Shown here: piece after piece, positions 13,225 through 25,230 of the stretch
Numbering within the stretch: the stretch's first letter is position 1
How the letters are laid out: every line of letters begins with the position of its first letter
Source of the DNA: Hydractinia symbiolongicarpus
Lineage: Eukaryota; Cnidaria; Hydrozoa; Anthoathecata; Hydractiniidae
NCBI RefSeq assembly: GCF_029227915.1
Contig: NC_079886.1
Coordinates: 1,798,001-1,862,000 of the forward strand
DNA length: 64,000 bases
Reading direction: 5' to 3'
Program-made: the position numbers and the translations under genes
Notes under the pieces: generated by a model
What the model saw: only the letters and a program-made list of their open reading frames with translations
Database searches by the model: none
Told to the model about the DNA's origin: nothing

Positions 13225-15050
13225 CTATACGGGCCCAGTACCATGTTTACGGGAAATCGCGGGTTTTCGTTTGCCGGCGATTAAACTTCTTTTATTCAGC
13301 GTCTTATCAAAAATGAAAACATTTTTGAAAACTACAAGTCTCATGCGTTTTAGTGGTGAAAAAATAATTTGAAAAATCGTTCTGAAAATGAGTTTACCCA
13401 CAAGGTACTTTCTTTGTATATATTCGACTATAGGGGCCAAGACCGGGATTTACAGGAAAGCGCGGGTTTTCGTGTGCCGGCGATTAAACTTCTTTTATTC
13501 AGCGTCTCATCAAAAATGAAAACATTTTTGAAAACTACAAGTCTCATCCGTTTTAGTGGTGAAAAAATAATTTAAAAAATCATTCGGGTAATCAGTTTAC
13601 TCCCTGGGTACTTTTTTTGTATACTTTTGACTATACGGGCCGAGCACGGAATTTACGGGAAAGCGCGGGTTTTCGTTTGCCGGCGATTAAACTTCTTTTA
13701 TTCAGCGTCTCATCAAAAATGAAAATATTTTTGAAAACTACAAGTTTCATGCGTTTTACTGGTGAAAAAATAATTTAAAAAATCGTTCGGGAAATGAGTT
13801 TACTCCCTGCGTACTTTCTTTATACACATTCGACTATACGGGCCGAGTACGGGATTAACGGGAAATCGCAGGTTTTCGTTTGCCGGCGATTAAACTTCCT
13901 TTATTTAGCGTTTCATCAAAAGTGAAAACATTTTTGAAAACTACAAGTCTCATGCGTTTTAGTGGTAAAAAAATAATTTAAAAAATCGTTCGGGAAATGA
14001 GTTTACTCCCTGGGTACTTTCTTTGTATACTTTTGACTATACGGGCCGAGTACGGGATTTACGGGAAATCGCGCGTTTTCGTTTGCCGGCGATTAAACTT
14101 CTTTTATTTAGCGTCTCATCAAAAATAAAAACATTTTTAAAAACTACAAGTCTCATGCGTTTTAGTGGTGAAAAAATAATTTAAAAAATCGTTCGGGAAA
14201 TGAGTTTACTCCCTGGGTACTTTCTTTATATACTTTTGACTATACGGGCCGAGTACGGGATTTACGTGAAATCGCGGGTTTTCGTTTGCCGGCGATTAAA
14301 CTTCTTTTATTCAGCGTCTCATCAAAAATGAAAATATTTTTGAAAACTACAAGTCTCATGCGTTTTAGTGGTGAAAAAATAATTTAAAAAATCGTTCGGG
14401 AAATCAGTTTACTTCCTGGGTACTTTTTTTGTGTACTTTTAACTATACGGGCCGAGTACGGGATTTACGGGAAATCGCGGGTTTTCGTTTGCCGGCGATT
14501 AAACTTCTTTTATTCAGCGTCTCATCAAAAATGAAAATATTTTGGAAAACTACAAACCTCATGCGTTTTAGTGGTGAAAAAATAATTTAAAAAATCATTC
14601 GGGAAATCAGTTTACTCCCTGGTTACTTTTTTGTGTACTTTTGACTATACGGGCCGAGTACGGGATTTACGGGAAATCGCGGGTTTTCGTTTGCCGGCGA
14701 TTAAACTTCTTTTATTCAGCGTCTCATCAAAGATAAAAATATTTTTGAAAACTACAAGTCTCATGCGTTTTAGTGGTGAAAAAATAATTTAAAAAATCGT
14801 TCGGGGAATGAATTTACTCCCTGGGTACTTTCTTTGAATACTTTTGACTATACGGGCCGAGTGCGGGATTTACGGGAAATCGCGGGTTTTCGTTTGCCGG
14901 CGATTAAACTTCTTTTATTTAGCGTCTTATCAAAAATGAAAACATTTTTGAAAACAAAAAGTCTCATGCGTTTTAGTGGTGAAAAAATAATTTAAAAAAT
15001 CGTTCGGGAAATGAGTTTACTCCTTGAGTACTTTCTTTGTATACTCTTGA
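13225..15050 (+). repeat. 9-monomer HOR unit (1,826 bp)
   Basis: Identical landmark monomers (GGGCCCAGTACCATG followed by the CCCACAAGGTAC type) occur at 13225, 15051 and 16877, each 1,826 bp apart, i.e. nine monomers minus one base. The next occurrence is at 19109, 2,232 bp on, where two extra monomers were added near 18465-18870. The same 1,826-bp spacing reappears beyond the transposon between 26635 and 28461. Confidence 0.85.
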
Positions 15051-16876
15051 CTATACGGGCCCAGTACCATGTTTACGGGAAATCGCGGGTTTTCGTTTGC
15101 CGGCGATTAAACTTCTTTTATTCAGCGTCTTATCAAAAATGAAAACATTTTTGAAAACTACAAGTCTCATGCGTTTTAGTGGTGAAAAAATAATTTGAAA
15201 AATCGTTCTGAAAATGAGTTTACCCACAAGGTACTTTCTTTGTATACATTCGACTATAGGGGCCAAGACCGGGATTTACAGGAAAGCGCGGGTTTTCGTG
15301 TGCCGGCGATTAAACTTCTTTTATTCAGCGTCTCATCAAAAATGAAAACATTTTTGAAAACTACAAGTCTCATCCGTTTTAGTGGTGAAAAAATAATTTA
15401 AAAAATCATTCGGGTAATCAGTTTACTCCCTGGGTACTTTTTTTGTATACTTTTGACTATACGGGCCGAGCACGGAATTTACGGGAAAGCGCGGGTTTTC
15501 GTTTGCCGGCGATTAAACTTCTTTTATTCAGCGTCTCATCAAAAATGAAAATATTTTTGAAAACTACAAGTTTCATGCGTTTTACTGGTGAAAAAATAAT
15601 TTAAAAAATCGTTCGGGAAATGAGTTTACTCCCTGCGTACTTTCTTTATACACATTCGACTATACGGGCCGAGTACGGGATTAACGGGAAATCGCAGGTT
15701 TTCGTTTGCCGGCGATTAAACTTCCTTTATTTAGCGTTTCATCAAAAGTGAAAACATTTTTGAAAACTACAAGTCTCATGCGTTTTAGTGGTAAAAAAAT
15801 ATTTTAAAAAATCGTTCGGGAAATGAGTTTACTCCCTGGGTACTTTCTTTGTATACTTTTGACTATACGGGCCGAGTACGGGATTTACGGGAAATCGCGC
15901 GTTTTCGTTTGCCGGCGATTAAACTTCTTTTATTTAGCGTCTCATCAAAAATAAAAACATTTTTAAAAACTACAAGTCTCATGCGTTTTAGTGGTGAAAA
16001 AATAATTTAAAAAATCGTTCGGGAAATGAGTTTACTCCCTGGGTACTTTCTTTATATACTTTTGACTATACCGGCCGAGTACCGGATTTACGGGAAATCG
16101 CAGGTTTTCGTTTGCCGGCGATTAAACTTCTTTTATTCAGCGTTTCATCAAAAATGAAAACATTTTTGAAAACTACAAGTGTCTTGCGTTTTAGTGGTGA
16201 AAAAATAATTTAAAAAATCGTTCGGGAAATGAGTTTACTCCCTGGGTACTTTCTTTATATACTTTTGACTATACCGGCCGAGTACCGGATTTACGGGAAA
16301 TCGCAGGTTTTCGTTTGCCGGCGATTAAACTTCTTTTATTTAGCGTCTTATCAAAAATGAAAACATTTTTGAAAACTGCAAGTCTCATGCGTTTTAGTGG
16401 TAAAAAAATAATTTGAAAAATCGTTCTGAAAATGAGTTTACCCACAAGGTACTTTCTTTGTATACATTCGACTATAGGGGCCAAGCCCGGGATTTACAGG
16501 AAATCGCGGGTTTCGTTTGCCGGCGATTAAACTTCCTTTATTCAGCGTCTCATCAAAAATGAAAATATTTTTGAAAACTACAAGTCTCATGCGTTTTAGT
16601 GGTGAAAAAATAATTTAAAAAATCGTTTGGGAAATCAGTTTACTTCCTGGGTACTTTTTTTGTGTACTTTTGACTATACGGGCCGAGTGCGGGATTTACG
16701 GGAAATCGCGGGTTTTCGTTTGCCGGCGATTAAACTTCTTTTATTTAGCGTCTTATCAAAAATGAAAACATTTTTGAAAACAAAAAGTCTCATGCGTTTT
16801 AGTGGTGAAAAAATAATTTAAAAAATCGTTCGGGAAATGAGTTTACTCCTTGAGTACTTTCTTTGTATACTCTTGA
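15051..16876 (+). repeat. 9-monomer HOR unit (1,826 bp), next copy
   Basis: Tandem copy of the unit at 13225, with the same order of monomer types. The copies differ by occasional substitutions and a few exchanged monomers. For example, the monomer near 14225 carries CTATACGGGCC where its counterpart near 16061 carries the CTATACCGGCC/GTACCGG type. Confidence 0.8.
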
Positions 16877-19800
16877 CTATACGGGCCCAGTACCATGTTT
16901 ACGGGAAATCGCGGGTTTTCGTTTGCCGGCGATTAAACTTCTTTTATTCAGCGTCTTATCAAAAATGAAAACATTTTTGAAAACTACAAGTCTCATGCGT
17001 TTTAGTGGTGAAAAAATAATTTGAAAAATCGTTCTGAAAATGAGTTTACCCACAAGGTACTTTCTTTGTATACATTCGACTATAGGGGCCAAGACCGGGA
17101 TTTACAGGAAAGCGCGGGTTTTCGTGTGCCGGCGATTAAACTTCTTTTATTCAGCGTCTCATCAAAAATGAAAACATTTTTGAAAACTACAAGTCTCATC
17201 CGTTTTAGTGGTGAAAAAATAATTTAAAAAATCATTCGGGTAATCAGTTTACTCCCTGGGTACTTTTTTTGTATACTTTTGACTATACGGGCCGAGCACG
17301 GAATTTACGGGAAAGCGCGGGTTTTCGTTTGCCGGCGATTAAACTTCTTTTATTCAGCGTCTCATCAAAAATGAAAATATTTTTGAAAACTACAAGTTTC
17401 ATGCGTTTTACTGGTGAAAAAATAATTTAAAAAATCGTTCGGGAAATGAGTTTACTCCCTGCGTACTTTCTTTATACACATTCGACTATACGGGCCGAGT
17501 ACGGGATTAACGGGAAATCGCAGGTTTTCGTTTGCCGGCGATTAAACTTCCTTTATTTAGCGTTTCATCAAAAGTGAAAACATTTTTGAAAACTACAAGT
17601 CTCATGCGTTTTAGTGGTAAAAAAATAATTTAAAAAATCGTTCGGGAAATGAGTTTACTCCCTGGGTACTTTCTTTGTATACTTTTGACTATACGGGCCG
17701 AGTACGGGATTTACGGGAAATCGCGCGTTTTCGTTTGCCGGCGATTAAACTTCTTTTATTTAGCGTCTCATCAAAAATAAAAACATTTTTAAAAACTACA
17801 AGTCTCATGCGTTTTAGTGGTGAAAAAATAATTTAAAAAATCGTTCGGGAAATGAGTTTACTCCCTGGGTACTTTCTTTATATACTTTTGACTATACCGG
17901 CCGAGTACCGGATTTACGGGAAATCGCAGGTTTTCGTTTGCCGGCGATTAAACTTCTTTTATTCAGCGTTTCATCAAAAATGAAAACATTTTTGAAAACT
18001 ACAAGTGTCTTGCGTTTTAGTGGTGAAAAAATAATTTAAAAAATCGTTCGGGAAATGAGTTTACTCCCTGGGTACTTTCTTTATATACTTTTGACTATAC
18101 CGGCCGAGTACCGGATTTACGGGAAATCGCAGGTTTTCGTTTGCCGGCGATTAAACTTCTTTTATTTAGCGTCTTATCAAAAATGAAAACATTTTTGAAA
18201 ACTGCAAGTCTCATGCGTTTTAGTGGTAAAAAAATAATTTGAAAAATCGTTCTGAAAATGAGTTTACCCACAAGGTACTTTCTTTGTATACATTCGACTA
18301 TAGGGGCCAAGCCCGGGATTTACAGGAAATCGCGGGTTTCGTTTGCCGGCGATTAAACTTCCTTTATTCAGCGTCTCATCAAAAATGAAAATATTTTTGA
18401 AAACTACAAGTCTCATGCGTTTTAGTGGTGAAAAAATAATTTAAAAAATCGTTTGGGAAATCAGTTTACTTCCTGGGTACTTTTTTTGTGTACTTTTGAC
18501 TATACGGGCCGAGTACGGGATTTACGGGAAATCGCGGGTTTTCGTTTGCCGGCGATTAAACTTCTTTTATTCAGCGTCTCATCAAAAATGAAAATATTTT
18601 GGAAAACTACAAACCTCATGCGTTTTAGTGGTGAAAAAATAATTTAAAAAATCATTCGGGAAATCAGTTTACTCCCTGGGTACTTTTTTTGTGTACTTTT
18701 GACTATACGGGCCGAGCACGGGATTTACGGGAAATCGCGGGTTTTCGTTTGCCGGCGATTAAACTTCTTTTATTCAGCGTCTCATCAAAGATAAAAATAT
18801 TTTTGAAAACTACAAGTCTCATGCGTTTTAGTGGTGAAAAAATAATTTAAAAAATCGTTCGGGGAATGAATTTACTCCCTGGGTACTTTCTTTGAATACT
18901 TTTGACTATACGGGCCGAGTGCGGGATTTACGGGAAATCGCGGGTTTTCGTTTGCCGGCGATTAAACTTCTTTTATTTAGCGTCTTATCAAAAATGAAAA
19001 CATTTTTGAAAACAACAAGTCTCATGCGTTTTAGTGGTGAAAAAATAATTTAAAAAATCGTTCGGGAAATGAGTTTACTCCTTGAGTACTTTCTTTGTAT
19101 ACTCTTGACTATACGGGCCCAGTACCATGTTTACGGGAAATCGCGGGTTTTCGTTTGCCGGCGATTAAACTTCTTTTATTCAGCGTCTTATCAAAAATGA
19201 AAACATTTTTGAAAACTACAAGTCTCATGCGTTTTAGTGGTGAAAAAATAATTTGAAAAATCGTTCTGAAAATGAGTTTACCCACAAGGTACTTTCTTTG
19301 TATACATTCGACTATAGGGGCCAAGACCGGGATTTACAGGAAAGCGCGGGTTTTCGTGTGCCGGCGATTAAACTTCTTTTATTCAGCGTCTCATCAAAAA
19401 TGAAAACATTTTTGAAAACTACAAGTCTCATCCGTTTTAGTGGTGAAAAAATAATTTAAAAAATCATTCGGGTAATCAGTTTACTCCCTGGGTACTTTTT
19501 TTGTATACTTTTGACTATACGGGCCGAGCACGGAATTTACGGGAAAGCGCGGGTTTTCGTTTGCCGGCGATTAAACTTCTTTTATTCAGCGTCTCATCAA
19601 AAATGAAAATATTTTTGAAAACTACAAGTCTCATGCGTTTTAGTGCTGGAAAAATAATTTAAAAAATCGTTCGGGAAATGGATTTACTCCCTGGGTACTT
19701 TCTTTGTATACTTTTGACTCTGCGGGCCGAGTCCGGGATTTACGTGAAATCGCGAGTTTTCGTTTGCCGGCGATTAAACTTCTTTAATTTATCGTTTCAT

Positions 19801-20248
19801 CAAAAATGAAAACATTTTTTAAAACTGCAAGTCTCATGCGTTTTAGTGGTGAAAAAATAATTTAAAAAATCGTTCGGGAAATGAGTTTACTCCCTGGGTA
19901 CTTTCTTTATACACATTCGACTATACGGGCCGAGTACGAGATTTACGGGAAATCGCAGGTTTTCGTTTGCCGGCGATTAAACTTCTTTTATTTAGCGTCT
20001 CATCAAAAGTGAAAACATTTTTGAAAACTACAAGTCTCATGCGTTTTAGTGGTGAAAAAATAATTTAAAAAATCGTTCGGGAAATGAGTTAACTCCCTGG
20101 GTACTTTCTTTGTATACTTTTGACTATACGGGCCGATTACGGGATTTACGGGAAATCGCGGGTTTTCGTTTGCCGGCGATTAAACTTCTTTTATTTAGTG
20201 TCTCATCAAAAATAAAAACATTTTTGAAAACTACAAGTCTTATGCGTT

Positions 20249-22153
20249 TTAGTGGTGAAAAAATAATTTAAAAAATCGTTCGGGAAATGAATTTACTCCC
20301 TGGGTACTTTCTTTGTATACTTTTGACTCTGCGGGCCGAGTCCGGGATTTACGGGAAATCGCGGGTTTTCGTTTGCCGGCGATTAAACTTCTTTTATTCA
20401 GCGTCTCATCAAAAATGAAAATATTTTTGAAAACTACAAGTTTCATGCGTTTTACTGGTGAAAAAATAATTTAAAAAATCGTTCGGGAAATGAGTTTACT
20501 CCCTGCGTACTTTCTTTATACACATTCGACTATACGGGCCGAGTACGGGATTAACGGGAAATCGCAGGTTTTCGTTTGCCGGCGATTAAACTTCCTTTAT
20601 TTAGCGTTTCATCAAAAGTGAAAACATTTTTGAAAACTACAAGTCTCATGCGTTTTAGTGGTAAAAAAATAATTTAAAAAATCGTTCGGGAAATGAGTTT
20701 ACTCCCTGGGTACTTTCTTTGTATACTTTTGACTATACGGGCCGAGTACGGGATTTACGGGAAATCGCGCGTTTTCGTTTGCCGGCGATTAAACTTCTTT
20801 TATTTAGCGTCTCATCAAAAATAAAAACATTTTTAAAAACTACAAGTCTCATGCGTTTTAGTGGTGAAAAAATAATTTAAAAAATCGTTCGGGAAATGAG
20901 TTTACTCCCTGGGTACTTTCTTTATATACTTTTGACTATACCGGCCGAGTACCGGATTTACGGGAAATCGCAGGTTTTCGTTTGCCGGCGATTAAACTTC
21001 TTTTATTTAGCGTTTCATCAAAAATGAAAACATTTTTGAAAACTACAAGTGTCTTGCGTTTTAGTGGTGAAAAAATAATTTAAAAAATCGTTTGGGAAAT
21101 GAGTTAACTCCCTGGGTACTTTCTTTGTATACTTTTGACTATACGGGCCGATTACGGGATTTACGGGAAATCGCGGGTTTTCGTTTGCCGGCGATTAAAC
21201 TTCTTTTATTTAGTGTCTCATCAAAAATAAAAACATTTTTGAAAACTACAAGTCTTATGCGTTTTAGTGGTGAAAAAATAATTTAAAAAATCGTTCGGGA
21301 AATGAATTTACTCCCTGGGTACTTTCTTTGTATACTTTTGACTCTGCGGGCCGAGTCCGGGATTTACGGGAAATCGCGGGTTTTCGTTTGCCGGCGATTA
21401 AACTTCTTTTATTCAGCGTCTCATCAAAAATGAAAATATTTTTGAAAACTACAAGTTTCATGCGTTTTACTGGTGAAAAAATAATTTAAAAAATCGTTCG
21501 GGAAATGAGTTTACTCCCTGCGTACTTTCTTTATACACATTCGACTATACGGGCCGAGTACGGGATTAACGGGAAATCGCAGGTTTTCGTTTGCCGGCGA
21601 TTAAACTTCCTTTATTTAGCGTTTCATCAAAAGTGAAAACATTTTTGAAAACTACAAGTCTCATGCGTTTTAGTGGTAAAAAAATAATTTAAAAAATTGT
21701 TCGGGAAATCAGTTTACTCCCTGGGTACTTTCTTTGTATACTTTTGACTATACGGGCCGAGTACGGGATTTACGGGAAATCGCGCGTTTTCGTTTGCCGG
21801 CGATTAAACTTCTTTTATTTAGCGTCTCATCAAAAATAAAAACATTTTTAAAAACTACAAGTCTCATGCGTTTTAGTGGTGAAAAAATAATTTAAAAAAT
21901 CGTTCGGGAAATGAGTTTACTCCCTGGGTACTTTCTTTATATACTTTTGACTATACCGGCCGAGTACCGGATTTACGGGAAATCGCAGGTTTTCGTTTGC
22001 CGGCGATTAAACTTCTTTTATTTAGCGTTTCATCAAAAATGAAAACATTTTTGAAAACTACAAGTGTCTTGCGTTTTAGTGGTGAAAAAATAATTTAAAA
22101 AATCGTTCGGGAAATGAGTTTACTCCCTGGGTACTTTCTTTGTATAATTTTGA
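20249..22153 (+). repeat. 5-monomer repeat spacing (1,015 bp)
   Basis: The monomer with GTCTTATGCG at its start and GACTCTGCGGG occurs at 20249 and again at 21264, 1,015 bp apart, and also at 11322. The monomers between share the TTAACTCCC and GGGCCGATTACGG variants, so five monomers were duplicated as a block. Confidence 0.7.
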
Positions 22154-22514
22154 CTATACGGGCCGAGTGCGGGATTTACGGGAAATCGCGGGTTTTCCTT
22201 TGCCGGCGATTAAACTTCTTTTATTTAGCGTCTTATCAAAAATGAAAACATTTTTGAAAACTGCAAGTCTCATGCGTTTTAGTGGTAAAAAAATAATTTG
22301 AAAAATCGTTCTGAAAATGAGTTTACCCACAAGGTACTTTCTTTGTATACATTCGACTATAGGGGCCAAGCCCGGGATTTACAGGAAATCGCGGGTTTCG
22401 TTTGCCGGCGATTAAACTTCCTTTATTCAGCGTCTCATCAAAAATGAAAATATTTTTGAAAACTACAAGTCTCATGCGTTTTAGTGGTGAAAAAATAATT
22501 TAAAAAATCGTTCG

Positions 22515-22523
22515 GGAAATCAG
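22515..22523. repeat. Target-site duplication, left copy
   Basis: GGAAATCAG immediately precedes the element. The same nine bases follow the right end at 25982-25990. Uninterrupted copies of this target exist in the array: near 12567 the sequence runs CGGGAAATCAGTTTACTTCC with the nine bases present once. Confidence 0.93.
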
Positions 22524-22602
22524 CAATCTCGTCCCCAGAGCTTCTTTTTCCCTTTCTGATATGCGTGCTGGCGCGAAAGAAGTAGCTCTGGGACTGGCTG
22601 GT
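22524..22602 (+). repeat. Left terminal inverted repeat
   Basis: About 79 bp, from CAATCTCGTCCCCAGAGC through TCTGATATGCGTGCTGGC and GAAGTAGCTCTGGGACTGG. It pairs with the right end with only a handful of mismatches and one 1-base gap (GATATGCGTGCTGG against GATATGTGGCTGG). Near-identity over this length indicates a fairly young insertion. Confidence 0.93.
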
Positions 22603-22617
22603 TAAAGTTTGAATTTC

Positions 22618-22622
22618 ATTGG
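22618..22622 (-). promoter_or_regulatory. Possible CCAAT box upstream of the left gene
   Basis: ATTGG (CCAAT on the opposite strand) lies about 72 bp upstream of the ATG at 22694, in a short interval richer in CpG (ACGCGAG, GACGAG, GCGAGAACG, ACGGCCG) than the rest of the element. A 5-base match is weak on its own; the CpG content and position just inside the terminal repeat are the reasons to note it. Confidence 0.2.
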
Positions 22623-22693
22623 CTCTTCAATTACGCGAGTTTTAAGACGAGTTGCTTCAAGGCGAGAACGTAACGGCCGTGAGTTAATTTAAA

Positions 22694-22753
22694 ATGGCGG
22701 AAGATGATGTGCGGGATTTGTTATGTTGCTGTTTGTTAATGGTTGAAGTTTGA
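22694..22753 (+). CDS. Possible first coding exon of the plus-strand transposon gene
   Basis: An ATG in a good context (AAAATGGCG) opens a 19-codon frame, MAEDDVRDLLCCCLLMVEV, ending at a TGA at 22751-22753. It sits about 90 bp inside the left terminal repeat, the expected position for the start of the left gene. It could be a first exon that once spliced to the body of the gene, or all that remains of it beside an internal deletion. No strong consensus donor is visible within the frame. It may also be a chance ORF. Confidence 0.25.
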   Translation: MAEDDVRDLLCCCLLMVEV

Positions 22754-23102
22754 AGATTTTTATTACATAAAGAATAAAATTTAAAAAAATATTATTTTGG
22801 TAATGCTTACGACCATGTTGAAAAGATACCTGTAAAAAGATATAATGCAAGGTACTTATAAATAGGTTTTTCTCACCTTTTGTTTAGCTAAATTTTTTTC
22901 ACACTTTTTTTCTATGCTTTTTTACACCTGTTTATACCCTACAGCTGGCTTTAAATCTGACAAAAAGTTAATCATGATCTTATGTGTTCTTAAAAGGAAA
23001 GGTTATAGCTAGTAAGAAAAACTCAGGTAGTGAAAAAACTAGAGCTAGACTAGCTATATATTCTCATCATGTAACCATGCATCAACAGTTTTGGTGTTGC
23101 AG
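22754..23102 (+). other. AT-rich non-coding interval (intron or deletion junction)
   Basis: About 350 bp without a usable reading frame. It contains long T-rich runs near 22866-22935 (AAATTTTTTTCACAC and similar) and ends in TTTTGGTGTTGCAG at 23089-23102, which fits a splice acceptor with pyrimidine-leaning lead. I read it as intron, with or without an internal deletion, between the possible first exon and the DUF6589-like exon. Confidence 0.45.
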
Positions 23103-23690
23103 ATGAAGGATACTGCAAAAGAAGGGGATGGTGATCGTAACCTTGTTAATCAAAAGCTGTTGCTATCAATCTTCAAATCACTGGGTCTTTACAGCAAGTA
23201 TGCACTCGAAATGTTTGTATCAATAGCTCAAGTGGAAAGCTTATTAACACCAAGGCTTGCTGAACAACAAAAGTGGAGTTATTTTGTAAATTGGAGAGGC
23301 GGTCCTGGTCAAAATATTGAAGAAGATTTAGCACAGGAAATAACAAATAAAATCAGTAAAAATATTGTACATCATATGGGACAAAACAAAACCTTTAGTT
23401 CTATTAGTAAAATATGCAAAGCAACAAGTGGGATTAAAGAAATAACTGAAAATTACGATAAAGAACTGGAGAAACATGCAAAATCTGTTCAACATGCAAC
23501 TGCTAATAGTAAAAATGATGAGATCGAAATAATTGAAGAATTGCTGAGGGTAAAACCCTTCGATTCGATACCTGATAGATTTCATGCAAGCTTTTGCAAT
23601 ATAAAGAGTAATCCACTACGCTATTTAAATGTGAGTGACTTTCATAAATGGCTTGATAATCATAAAAATGAAATAGGTATTTATCAGTAA
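23103..23690 (+). pseudogene. DUF6589-like protein, C-terminal part (probable transposase-family remnant)
   Basis: An open 195-codon stretch from ATG 23103 to TAA 23690. It may be a last exon, because it directly follows a splice-acceptor-like TTGCAG. Residues about 19-60 are hydrophobic and helical (KLLLSIFKSLGLYSKYALEM), followed by the landmark W-x-x-F-V-N-W-R-G-G-P-G-Q-N-I-E-E-D-L at 58-76. Then come KNIVHHMGQNKT, a polar region, and a C-terminal YLNVSDFHKWLDNHK. From memory of the family, this is the conserved tail of DUF6589 proteins, multi-copy eukaryotic proteins tied to transposons. There is no signal peptide or membrane segment. Full-length members are several times longer, so the N-terminal and central parts that should hold any catalytic core are absent here. 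The reading frame itself is unbroken. The DUF6589 assignment is by recognition, not by search. Confidence 0.7.
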
Positions 23691-23762
23691 AATATTCTTA
23701 CACACAATGTGTTATATATATATACATTATTAGAATGTGAATATGCATAAAAACATAAACTT

Positions 23763-23768
23763 TTTATT
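23763..23768 (-). promoter_or_regulatory. Possible polyadenylation signal of the helicase gene
   Basis: TTTATT on the plus strand reads AATAAA on the minus strand, about 245 bp downstream of the helicase stop. In such AT-rich DNA the hexamer is expected often by chance. Confidence 0.3.
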
Positions 23769-23950
23769 GCAAGCTGGACTTTAAAAAATATTGCTGATAT
23801 AGGATGTCTAAAATATCTTTACAGATAAATGTTGTTTGACCCCATCAAAAATCTTATTTGATTATAAATTTGTTGCATAATCAAACTAGCTATCTAGAGT
23901 ATATATATACACAATCTGCTTCACAAAAATTCTAATGGTCCAACCTTACC

Positions 23951-23956
23951 AATAAA
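23951..23956 (+). promoter_or_regulatory. Possible polyadenylation signal of the plus-strand gene
   Basis: AATAAA lies about 260 bp after the plus-strand stop, with two further copies at 23972 and 23984. If these and the minus-strand signal at 23763 are used, the two transcripts overlap at their 3' ends by about 200 bp. Confidence 0.3.
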
Positions 23957-25078
23957 AAATGTTTTCGACAAAATAAAAGAAGAAATAAAAACTATATATA
24001 TTATTTATATACTTATAGATTCAAATATTTTCTGATGACATCAAAAACTTTTGTCGAATACCTTTCATCCCAAACATCAAATTTATGCAATAAATCACGT
24101 TCACAAGTTATTAAATGAAAATTGTTGGAAATTTTTCCAATAACATCATGTGTCAAATTAAACTCAAATGTTAATAAATGAGAGTCTTCTTCCTTTTCAA
24201 CATTAATCATTTCTAGCTCTAAACGTATTGATTCTCTATCAATATCTGACATTTGTATATGATGAACAGGAGAAAAATCTTCAGTTGTCGTAGGATTACA
24301 GTTTTCACAACAATTGTCTTGTGTTTCGCATTTAAAACTGAAGTATTTGAGCAATGATTTTCTGAGACAATCAGTCTCTTGACAATATTTTTTAATTGAT
24401 TCATCCATTTTTAAATTATTTTTACTGATGTCAGAGTTGTTGTAGTACAATATGGCATTTGATTGTGCACCATTTCTACCTGCACGTCCAATTTCTTGTA
24501 TGTAACTTTCCAGTTTTGATGGGGGAGAAATATGAATAATGTTAGTAACCTGAGGTACATTAACACCCATACCAAAAGCAGTGGTTGCAAATACTACCCT
24601 TATTCGAGAGTTTAAGGATTTCAATTCTTCCAAACTATCTTCTTTCATACACGAAGTGGTTGATGCATGAAATTGAGCATACAATTTAGCTCTTGGAGTT
24701 ATCTCGTTTTCACAGAAGGGATTTTCAATAACCATGTCAAAAAGTTTATATGCATATCCACAATATTTTAAACCCATATATATAATTGTGATAGGGTAAT
24801 CTTGTCTTGTTTCGTTTAATTTTGTTGCTATTGGTAATAGAATTTGTTCATAACTTTTTACACCATAGTTGTTTGGAAGTCGTTTTTTTACACTTAGAAA
24901 CACATTTCTACGATTTGGTGAGGCTTTTACAATTTTGCAGTTCTGTAGAGATAAGTCTTTTATAATTTTGGAAATCATTTTATCTCCCGCAGTTGTGGTT
25001 AATGCAAGCATAGGGCGATCTTGAAAGATGGTGTTTAAGACAACCAAATCTTGAAAGCTTTTTCTAAATTCCAGTCCC

Positions 25079-25230
25079 CTGAAACGATATAAAAACATAA
25101 TATATATATATACCTAAATATGTAAATTATAGTATATACATAGTAACAAAAAGAGTATATATATACATTTATATTTTTAGCTGATAGTTTTTGTACATTT
25201 TGTAGCTAGCTATATATAAAATTTACTTAC
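25079..25230 (-). other. Spliceosomal intron in the helicase gene (152 bp)
   Basis: On the minus strand the exon ends TTGTG, followed by the perfect donor GTAAGT (25230-25225). The acceptor is TTTCAG, ending at 25079. Splicing rebuilds the conserved Trp codon (TG|G) and joins DEAHCVELW to GLEFRKSF, matching the DEAHC-x-x-WG-x-x-FR order of RecQ helicases. Unspliced reading hits TAA at once. The intron is AT-rich and contains an (AT)n run at about 25098-25113 and other TATATA tracts. Confidence 0.9.

Larger units (their letters stand above)
1..22523. repeat. Satellite array, left part (about 111 monomers of about 203 bp)
   Basis: Head-to-tail tandem repeat with all monomers in the same orientation. 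Each unit starts near TTCGGGAAATGAGTTTACTC, passes through a GC-rich half with CGGG tracts and a GCCGGCGATTAAAC block, and ends in an AT-rich half with A-tracts (TCATCAAAAATGAAAA, then GTGGTGAAAAAATAATTT). The period was measured directly: equivalent bases at 2436 and 2639 are 203 bp apart, and neighbouring matching segments near 7487, 7690 and 9920, 10123, 10326 are also 203 apart. Monomers fall into recognisable subtypes marked by shared substitutions (for example GACTCTGCGGG, ACACATTCGAC, CCCACAAGGTAC, CGCGCGTTTTCG), which recur in fixed orders. I see no gene in it. Function unknown; centromeric, pericentromeric or other heterochromatic satellite are all possible. Confidence 0.98.
23691..24012. 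other. AT-rich gap between the two convergent genes
   Basis: About 320 bp separating the stop codons of the two genes. It holds TATATA runs near 23711 and 23899 and AATAAA-type words on both strands. No coding sequence is seen. It most likely contains both 3' untranslated regions. Confidence 0.7.

Noticed and set aside
23328-23585. 85-codon frame on the minus strand
   Set aside because: It lies wholly inside the DUF6589-like exon on the opposite strand, has biased low-complexity content and no recognisable domain; a shadow.
24219-24404. 61-codon frame on the minus strand
   Set aside because: Out-of-frame shadow inside helicase exon 2.
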